A program made the translations under genes and the position numbers. The notes under the pieces are model-generated. The model had not been told where the DNA came from and did not search any database. It was given only the letters and a program-made list of their open reading frames with translations. Below, one piece after another: positions 6,605-11,684 of a stretch of DNA of 11,684 nt. The stretch covers positions 1-11,684 of the forward strand of contig JBMFXG010000077.1 of assembly GCA_049964535.1 (NCBI GenBank). The letters are read 5' to 3'. Position 1 is the first letter of the stretch, and every line of letters starts with the position of its first letter. Source of the DNA: JAJYZP01 sp049964535 (GTDB lineage Bacteria > Actinomycetota > Acidimicrobiia > Acidimicrobiales > Acidimicrobiaceae).

Positions 6605-7858
6605 ATGGATCCATCTTCGTCGAACTCTCTTGTGGCACAGGGTTTGGCTGCACGGAAGGCAGCGAAACGCCTCGCTCTCTCTTCGGGCCATCAGCGGCGT
6701 CGCTCGCTGCTTGCTCTTGCACACGCGATAGAGGCTCATCGGGAGCAGATCCTCGATGCGAACGAGCATGATCTAGAGGAATGCGGATCGACGATGCCTC
6801 GATCGCAGGTCGATCGATTACGACTCGATGCCGGCCGACTCGATGCCATGGTCTCCTCTATTCGTGTGATCTCGGAGCAACCTGATGTGGTGGGAGTAGT
6901 GGAGAGCGGGTGGCGGCTGCCGAACGGGGTTGAGGTAGAACGAGTGCGCGTCCCGCTGGGAGTGATCGGCGTAATCTATGAGAACCGACCAAATGTGACC
7001 TCCGATTCAGCGGCGCTCTGCGTGATGTCGGGTAACGCTGTTCTCCTGCGAGGTTCGTCGTCAGCGATGAACTCGAATAGAGCCATTGTGGATGCAATGA
7101 GAGCTGGACTGGCGGCTGCCGATATGCCTCAAGATTCCGTCCTCTTGGTAGAGGACTGCTCGCATGAGGGTGTACGTGAGTTTATGGAGCTGGAAGGGGT
7201 GCTCGACTGCCTCATTCCACGCGGTGGCAAGTCTCTTCTAGCCGCAGTTCGAGAGTACAGTCGAGTACCTACGATCGTCGATGGAGAGGGAAACTGCCAC
7301 ATCTACGTCGATGCACGGGCCGATCTAACGATGGCGCTGCAGATCGTAGGTAACGCGAAGCTCCAGCGCCCTGGCGTCTGTAATGCAGTTGAGACGATTC
7401 TCGTACACAGCGCCGTAGCTGCAGAGTTCCTCTCCCGGCTCGATCCACTCTTTGCTGCAGTCGTCATTCGGGGAGATCAGAGTGTTCAAGACGCTATCCC
7501 GAGGGCGGAGCCTGCGAGCGAGCAGGATTGGGAGACCGAGTACCTTGACTATCAGGTTGCAATTAGAGTTGTCGAGAGCGTTGATCACGCAATCGACCAC
7601 ATTGAGCGATACTCTTCCGGCCATTCTGAGGCCGTGGTGACCGAAGATCTTACCGTTGCCCGCCGCTTTGTCGAGGAAGTTGATGCTGCTGCGGTACTCG
7701 TCAACGCGTCACCACGATTTATTGACGGTGGGGAGCTAGGTTTCGGGGCTGAGATCGGTATCTCTACTCAGAAGCTTCATGCTCGCGGCCCGATGGGCAT
7801 GAGAGAGCTAACGACTCTAAAGTATGTTGTTCATGGCTACGGCCAGATTCGAGAATGA
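6605..7858 (+). CDS. proA: Glutamate-5-semialdehyde dehydrogenase (gamma-glutamyl phosphate reductase)
   Basis: This enzyme reduces gamma-glutamyl phosphate with NADPH to glutamate-5-semialdehyde, which cyclises on the way to proline. The 417 residues match the family length. It belongs to the aldehyde dehydrogenase superfamily: the nucleotide-binding part includes GVIGVIYENRPNVT and SGNAVLLRGSS, and the catalytic thiol is C259 in PGVCNAVET. The conserved GGKSLL, DGEGNCH and GAEIGISTQK-HARGPMG segments are also present. The ATG at 6605 is preferred because no other start lies upstream in frame before a stop and the protein aligns from VAQGLAARKAA like other ProA proteins; however, its ribosome-binding site is oddly placed, with a hairpin between. 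A downstream GTG (V10) is possible but lacks a ribosome-binding site. It is coupled to proB upstream, and the MoxR gene starts 8 bases after its stop. Confidence 0.96.
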   Translation: MDPSSSNSLVAQGLAARKAAKRLALSSGHQRRRSLLALAHAIEAHREQILDANEHDLEECGSTMPRSQVDRLRLDAGRLDAMVSSIRVISEQPDVVGVVESGWRLPNGVEVERVRVPLGVIGVIYENRPNVTSDSAALCVMSGNAVLLRGSSSAMNSNRAIVDAMRAGLAAADMPQDSVLLVEDCSHEGVREFMELEGVLDCLIPRGGKSLLAAVREYSRVPTIVDGEGNCHIYVDARADLTMALQIVGNAKLQRPGVCNAVETILVHSAVAAEFLSRLDPLFAAVVIRGDQSVQDAIPRAEPASEQDWETEYLDYQVAIRVVESVDHAIDHIERYSSGHSEAVVTEDLTVARRFVEEVDAAAVLVNASPRFIDGGELGFGAEIGISTQKLHARGPMGMRELTTLKYVVHGYGQIRE

Positions 7859-7865
7859 GAGTTTA

Positions 7866-8756
7866 ATGAAAGATTACTTCACGTCGATCGATGACGTCGA
7901 GCAGCGGCTGAGACGCGAAAACTACCTGCCGAGTCACGAGATCACCTCGACTATCTATCTAGCCTCGCGCTTGGGGAAGCCAGTACTGATCGAGGGTCCG
8001 GCGGGAACCGGTAAGACGGAACTTGCAAAGTGTATGGCCTCGGTCACCTCGTCTGAGTTGATTCGTCTTCAGTGCTATGAAGGTCTCGACGAGTCCAAGG
8101 CTCTCTATGAGTGGAACTATCGTAAGCAGCTGCTTCGAATTCAGGCTCATAGTGCAACTGATGCAGATCGTAGTTGGCACGATATTGAGGAGGATATCTT
8201 TTCGGAAGATTTTCTTCTCGAGAGACCGCTACTGAAGTCGATTCGGGCGCAGCATCCCGTTGTCCTCTTGATCGACGAGGTGGACAGACTGGAAGTGGAA
8301 GCAGAAGCGCTACTGCTGGAGATACTCTCTGAGTATCAGGTCTCCATCCCGGAGCTCGGAACCATGAAGGCGGTAGCGAGACCCCTCGTCTTTCTCACCT
8401 CTAATGGGACGAGGGAGCTCTCAGAAGCTTTGAAACGTAGATGCCTCTTTCTGTTCCTAGACTACCCGGACATCGATCGAGAACGCGCAATTCTTCGATC
8501 TCGCGTCCCCACACTCTCCGAGGATCTAGCGAATCAAATTGCAGTCTTTGCTGCCTCACTTCGAGGCATGGACCTCAAGAAGCGGCCGTCGATCTCAGAG
8601 ACAATCGATTGGGCCCTCGCACTTCTTGAGCTGTCGACACGTGAGCTCGATCGCGAAACGACGCTATCCACGTTGCAGATTTTGTTGAAGTATCGAAGTG
8701 ATATCGACTTTGTGCGCAATGAGCTCACACGACAGCGGAGCGATGGATTGCGTTGA
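7866..8756 (+). CDS. MoxR-family AAA+ ATPase (CoxD-like)
   Basis: MoxR ATPases are hexameric AAA+ chaperones that work with VWA proteins to mature or insert cofactors into enzyme complexes. Counting from the ATG at 7866 (296 residues), the ATPase motifs are Walker A G44-PAGTGK50-T51, Walker B LLID137-E138, sensor-1 region TSN180, and Arg residues 191-192 in LKRRC as arginine-finger candidates. The C-terminal helical lid follows. I chose 7866 over an in-frame ATG at 7824 because MKDYFTSIDDVEQRL resembles the usual MoxR start and sits just after the proA stop, whereas 7824 would overlap proA by 35 bases without a ribosome-binding site. The end overlaps the next gene by 4 bases (TTGA). The closest subgroup by eye is CoxD of CO-dehydrogenase clusters, yet no such enzyme is encoded here, so the client is unknown. 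Confidence 0.9.
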   Translation: MKDYFTSIDDVEQRLRRENYLPSHEITSTIYLASRLGKPVLIEGPAGTGKTELAKCMASVTSSELIRLQCYEGLDESKALYEWNYRKQLLRIQAHSATDADRSWHDIEEDIFSEDFLLERPLLKSIRAQHPVVLLIDEVDRLEVEAEALLLEILSEYQVSIPELGTMKAVARPLVFLTSNGTRELSEALKRRCLFLFLDYPDIDRERAILRSRVPTLSEDLANQIAVFAASLRGMDLKKRPSISETIDWALALLELSTRELDRETTLSTLQILLKYRSDIDFVRNELTRQRSDGLR

Positions 8757-10144
8757 CCGATGTGCTGGCGAGCTTTGCCCGCGCGCTGAGGGAAGCGAAC
8801 ATTCCTATCTCGCAGTCTGAGCTGAACGATGCTGCGGAGGCGTTGACGATCATACCGGTCGAGGATCGAGAGAGTTTTCGAGATTCGCTACTGGCGACGA
8901 TGATTAAAGACCCAACCCATCGGGAGGTTTTTCTGCGTCTCTTCGACCTCTTCTTCCCCCAAGCAGTACTTGAGGGGCTCACCCCGAACGGTCACCCTGA
9001 GGATGAAAATGGACGAGATCGTGATGGAGGGAGCGACGATGAGCTGCGCAACGATGTCTATCAGGCGTTAAGGGATGAAGACGATGCACGTCTTTCCGAA
9101 CTCATTCGTAGGGCCGTGCAACGCTTCGGTGGTGTGGAAAGTGGACGAGCAGTGAGCGGAGTGTACTACACCTATCGAACGCTTCGTCAGCTTGACTCCG
9201 AGGCTATGTTGCGGGCGCTGCTTGATGCCGATCTTGAAGGCGAAGTTGGCCCGTCCCAAGGTGGTGACTCTTTCCGACAACGGCTTCACAGAGAAGCTGC
9301 GGAACGACGACTCGCGGTGCTCAAGGCGAGGGTCAGCGAAGAAGTGACCCGGCATCTTGTCTCAGATAGGGGGGCGGAGGCCGTCGCACGGACCTTAGCG
9401 CTCTCGTTGCCTGAGGACATCGATATCGTGCACGCTTCGCGCGATGAGCTGGCTCGATTGCAGCGTGCAATGACACCGTTGGCGCACAAGCTAGCGTCGA
9501 GGCTCGCACGTCGACATCGCTCGCATCGAGAGGCGGCACTCGATCTCCGTCGGACCATGAGATCGGCGCTCTCGAGCGGAGGAGTACCGATTGACCTCTC
9601 ATTCCGACCACCGCATCGGTCAAGACCCGAGATCATGCTGCTTGCCGATATCTCTGGCTCGGTTGCATCGTTCGCTCGCTTTACTATGCAGTTGGTCTTT
9701 GCGATGGCGACACAGTTCTCCAAGGTTCGAAGTTTTGTCTTCATTGACTCCATTGATGAGGTGACGGAGTACTTCGGTGGCGGACGAGACATCAATGATG
9801 CCCTTCGACTGGTTAATACCAAAGCGAAGGTCGTCTGGCTGGATGGTCATTCAGATTACGGGCATGCGTTCAGTGGATTCCACGAGAGATTCGGAGACAG
9901 TGTCACGAAACGGACCTCTGTCATTATCTGTGGGGATGCCCGGAACAACTATCATGAGGCGAGGGTTGAGACGCTCTCTGCCGTGCGTCTCCAGGCGAAG
10001 CAGATCTACTGGCTCAATCCTGAGCCTCGATCGTACTGGAACACTGGTGACTCCGTTATTGGGCGATACGCAGAGGCGTGTGATGGGGTATTTGAGTGTC
10101 GAACTCTGAGGCAGCTCGAAGAGTTTGTCAGTAACGTGCTCTGA
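8753..10144 (+). CDS. VWA domain protein, CoxE-like, partner of the MoxR ATPase
   Basis: The 463-residue protein has a helical N-terminal part (about 1-75), an acidic Asp/Glu/Gly linker near 80-100, a middle basic helical region, and a C-terminal von Willebrand A fold of the CoxE type (from about 290). The metal-ion-dependent adhesion site is D299-I-S301-G-S303. Later family marks are the GHSDYG stretch (S367-D368), GDARNN (D395), and the tail WLNPEPRSYWNTGDS. No signal peptide is visible, so it is probably cytosolic. VWA proteins of this group act with MoxR ATPases on an enzyme complex. The TTG start at 8753 shares four bases with the MoxR stop; translation from TTG gives the usual family N-terminus, and GGAG (8737-8740) is upstream, 12 bases away. 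The overlap implies fixed-ratio synthesis. Family is clear; substrate is unknown. Confidence 0.9.
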   Translation: MTDVLASFARALREANIPISQSELNDAAEALTIIPVEDRESFRDSLLATMIKDPTHREVFLRLFDLFFPQAVLEGLTPNGHPEDENGRDRDGGSDDELRNDVYQALRDEDDARLSELIRRAVQRFGGVESGRAVSGVYYTYRTLRQLDSEAMLRALLDADLEGEVGPSQGGDSFRQRLHREAAERRLAVLKARVSEEVTRHLVSDRGAEAVARTLALSLPEDIDIVHASRDELARLQRAMTPLAHKLASRLARRHRSHREAALDLRRTMRSALSSGGVPIDLSFRPPHRSRPEIMLLADISGSVASFARFTMQLVFAMATQFSKVRSFVFIDSIDEVTEYFGGGRDINDALRLVNTKAKVVWLDGHSDYGHAFSGFHERFGDSVTKRTSVIICGDARNNYHEARVETLSAVRLQAKQIYWLNPEPRSYWNTGDSVIGRYAEACDGVFECRTLRQLEEFVSNVL

Positions 10145-10193
10145 TCGGACGCTCGGTCATGGGGGGAGGTCAAGGAGATGAGGGAGGGTTTCG

Positions 10194-10781
10194 TTGACGA
10201 AGCTGACGTCTGTCACCTTGATTCGTCATGGGGAGGCCACGTCGTCTGAGAGAAGGATCGTCGGTGGTCATCGAGGTTGTAGCGGCCTCTCTCCAACCGG
10301 AGTTCGTCGCGCTCAAGAGGTAGGATCTCGACTCGCTCAGCAACGCTTGCGGCCCTCTCTGCTCTTGGTGAGTTCGTTACGACGTTCGCGTCAAACGGGG
10401 CGCATCGTGGCCGAACAGTTGGGCGTGCCGGTGGCGAGCCCGTCATGTCTTTGGTGCGAACGTCATGCTGGGTCCTTTGATGGTGTAGCCTTCGGTTCTC
10501 TACCTAGGTCGTTTCGGGGTGAAGATCCACAGCGACCGATGGCTTCAGGTTCTGAGAGTGATGATCAAGTGGATGCTCGAGCGGCGGCCGGTCTGCGGCT
10601 GGTCGAGCGTGACTATGGGGGTATGAGGCTCGCAATCGTCACGCACCTCGGTTTCCTGCTAGCACTCGTGGAGAGTGCAACAGGAAACCGCCTTGGCCTC
10701 TTTAGCGATCAGGAGTTCGATGAGGGTACGAGCGTAACGCTGACACGCTCTCTGAAGGGAACGTGGCGCTGTCGGTTCTGA
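10194..10781 (+). CDS. Histidine phosphatase superfamily protein (phosphoglycerate mutase-like)
   Basis: This 195-residue protein has the branch 1 histidine phosphatase fold. The phospho-accepting motif is R11-H12-G-E, with R63 in SSLRRSRQTG, E89 in CERHAG as likely proton donor, and the second catalytic histidine H151 in VTHLGF. Members hydrolyse small phosphorylated metabolites such as sugar phosphates, alpha-ribazole phosphate or acid phosphatase substrates; the sequence does not show which. It is too short and too divergent for glycolytic phosphoglycerate mutase. The TTG start at 10194 is supported by AGGGAGGG (10181-10188) 5 bases upstream and by the family N-terminus right after it; the nearby ATG at 10178 is in another frame. 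It lies 49 bases after the VWA gene and is the last gene of the + strand series, facing a convergent gene. Confidence 0.88.
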   Translation: MTKLTSVTLIRHGEATSSERRIVGGHRGCSGLSPTGVRRAQEVGSRLAQQRLRPSLLLVSSLRRSRQTGRIVAEQLGVPVASPSCLWCERHAGSFDGVAFGSLPRSFRGEDPQRPMASGSESDDQVDARAAAGLRLVERDYGGMRLAIVTHLGFLLALVESATGNRLGLFSDQEFDEGTSVTLTRSLKGTWRCRF

Positions 10782-10838
10782 GCGGCGGCGACCAATGGGT
10801 ACGCCACCGCTCGAAACAGATCATTCGGGTGGTACCCG
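10780..10838. terminator. Inverted repeats between convergent genes, possible bidirectional terminator
   Basis: GAGCGGCGGCG (10780-10790) pairs with CGCCACCGCTC (10802-10812) with one mismatch and an 11-base loop. A second stem is CGGGT/ACCCG (10826-10838, loop GGT). An alternative fold joins GGGTA and CCACC (10797-10808, 2-base bulge) to GGTGGTACCC. No T-run follows on either strand, so this is not a textbook intrinsic terminator; the position between two converging genes is the main support. Confidence 0.4.
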
Positions 10839-10840
10839 TT

Positions 10841-11684
10841 CTAACAAGCGACGTCGTCGTCGAAGGTGCTACCAGGAACTTTAATCTGAACTTGGAGTAG
10901 CGTACCTCCGCCGTAGGTCTGGGCCTGTCCACAGGCGAGAGCGGCATTACCAGTGTTCCAGTCCGTTGCCCACAGTGGCACGCCGACGAGCGACGCAGAG
11001 GCTCCAGCGATTTGGGGCCACTGCAGCGAAGTGGAGTAGACTCCTACGATCTTTCCCTGTGCGGTGAGCGCCGCACGCGCCCCAAGTACGGCCTGATAGT
11101 TCTCGGCTTGATTCGAGGTCCACGCACCGGCCGCTGTCTCCACGTCGAGCCACCAGATAGATGAGTTAACCTGCGCATTTTGGGCCGTCTGGTATGCAAA
11201 GAGCGCTTGGGTGTAACCGTTCTGCCACCCTGTGCACTCGAGGGTGTCGAGACCGCTTGGGCATGGCGGAGCCGTTTCGTTCGGGGGCGGTGGAACCGTA
11301 TCACCCATAAAGATGTAGAGCTGCGTCTGAGGACCTCCCCAGGCGAACTCGTGACTTAGGCACGCGGCGGACGAGGTCAGCGTGAATGGCCATCCCACGA
11401 CTTCCATGACATAGAGCGGGGCCTGCGGCGGAAGCTGAGCGCATTGGAAGTTCGAGACGTCGTAGCCAGTGGAGCCCGGAGCCGAGAGGGCCTGTGTGTT
11501 CGTGACTGAGATCGTCACGATTGAGCCTGGGATGGTTGCGGCGCCCTCAGATCCGAGGTAGGATGCATCTCCGAAGGAGAAGATCCCTCCATCGGATGCA
11601 ACGAGATAGTAGCCGAGGCCATCGGGAGTCGATGCCATACCCACTATGGGCTTATTGAGGGTCATGGCTCCTGTGGATCCGTAG
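10841..11684 (-). CDS. Probable secreted protein: propeller-like repeat plus GH25-lysozyme-like domain, 3' part, cut by right edge
   Basis: The frame is open to the right edge: upstream of the Met at 11665 it reads YGSTGA, the usual join between repeat units, so the gene starts outside the window and more repeats are expected. Residues 1-39 from that Met form one unit (PIVGMASTPDGLGYYLVASD, then GGIFSFGDASYLGS), a beta-propeller-like motif common in extracellular proteins of Acidimicrobiia. A linker leads to a C-terminal domain from GYDVSNFQ (D69) with LDVET (D174, E176), GVYSTS and GVPLWATDW. These resemble the catalytic Asp, the D-x-E pair and strands of GH25 muramidases (D9, D98, E100 in Cellosyl), a TIM-barrel that cuts peptidoglycan; a DUF1906-type relative is possible. 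Six cysteines (C75, C102, C135, C144 and two near the end) suggest disulfides outside the cell. The gene converges on the + strand cluster. Confidence 0.75.
   Translation of the reverse strand, partial: YGSTGAMTLNKPIVGMASTPDGLGYYLVASDGGIFSFGDASYLGSEGAATIPGSIVTISVTNTQALSAPGSTGYDVSNFQCAQLPPQAPLYVMEVVGWPFTLTSSAACLSHEFAWGGPQTQLYIFMGDTVPPPPNETAPPCPSGLDTLECTGWQNGYTQALFAYQTAQNAQVNSSIWWLDVETAAGAWTSNQAENYQAVLGARAALTAQGKIVGVYSTSLQWPQIAGASASLVGVPLWATDWNTGNAALACGQAQTYGGGTLLQVQIKVPGSTFDDDVAC

Noticed and set aside
6135..6722. 195-codon frame on the - strand across the proB/proA junction
   Set aside because: It is antisense to two certain genes, its composition is arbitrary, and no protein family is recognisable.
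7824..7865. Upstream in-frame ATG as start of the MoxR gene
   Set aside because: It would overlap proA by 35 bases, has no ribosome site, and adds residues atypical of the family; the ATG at 7866 fits better.
9286..9822. 178-codon frame on the - strand opposite the VWA gene
   Set aside because: It lies wholly antisense to a gene with clear family motifs, is rich in Ser/Arg/Ala as expected from mirrored codons, and shows no motif or ribosome site.
10178..10193. ATG at 10178 as start of the phosphatase
   Set aside because: It is in a different frame from the RHGE motif; the TTG at 10194 has an ideal ribosome site and correct frame.
1..11684. CRISPR arrays, tRNA or rRNA genes, insertion sequences, phage genes
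   Set aside because: I saw no regularly spaced repeats, no cloverleaf-like sequence with CCA-type ends, and no transposase or integrase motif; base use looks even across the window.

Overview
The window is a bacterial chromosome segment of moderate GC. I place it, as inference, in the Actinomycetota, most likely an acidophilic Acidimicrobiia (Ferrimicrobium/Acidithrix-like). The clues are the order RNase E/G - rplU - rpmA - obgE - proB - proA, an actinobacterial-type RNase E/G with a long basic N-terminal extension, a CoxE-like VWA protein paired with a MoxR ATPase, and an extracellular protein with the 'SDGGIFSFGDA' repeat typical of that class. No 16S sequence is present, so the assignment is provisional.

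Layout. Bases 3-1223 hold the 3' part of a penicillin-binding protein 2 gene (cell elongation), cut by the left edge. Bases 1224-1547 form a structured leader before the RNase E/G gene, ending in a hairpin that buries its Shine-Dalgarno sequence. Bases 1548-5452 encode RNA processing and ribosome assembly: RNase E/G, ribosomal proteins bL21 and bL27, and the GTPase Obg. Bases 5456-7858 encode the first two enzymes of proline synthesis (ProB, ProA). Bases 7866-10144 encode a MoxR AAA+ ATPase and a CoxE-like VWA protein whose genes overlap by 4 bases. Bases 10194-10781 encode a histidine-phosphatase family protein. All of these are on the + strand with gaps of 0-50 bases apart from the RNase E/G leader, so much of the region could be one transcript. 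Bases 10782-10840 are a convergent intergenic region with terminator-like inverted repeats. Bases 10841-11684 on the - strand are the 3' part of a probable secreted protein, with a propeller-like repeat followed by a GH25-lysozyme-like domain, cut by the right edge.

How the genes fit together. The left half is a conserved growth cluster: wall elongation, RNA decay and processing, large-subunit proteins and the Obg assembly GTPase. Proline synthesis follows with tight coupling. The MoxR/VWA pair resembles the metallo-chaperone or remodelling pairs found beside CO dehydrogenase genes (CoxD/CoxE), but no such target lies in the window, so its client is unknown.

The window is mostly ordinary housekeeping DNA. 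The best leads are the RNase E/G leader with its sequestered ribosome site and a duplicated GAAGGGTT that could compete for pairing, the hairpin between the Shine-Dalgarno and the start codon of proA, the orphan MoxR/VWA pair, and the repeat-plus-hydrolase secreted protein. I found no CRISPR array, tRNA, rRNA, insertion sequence or phage gene.
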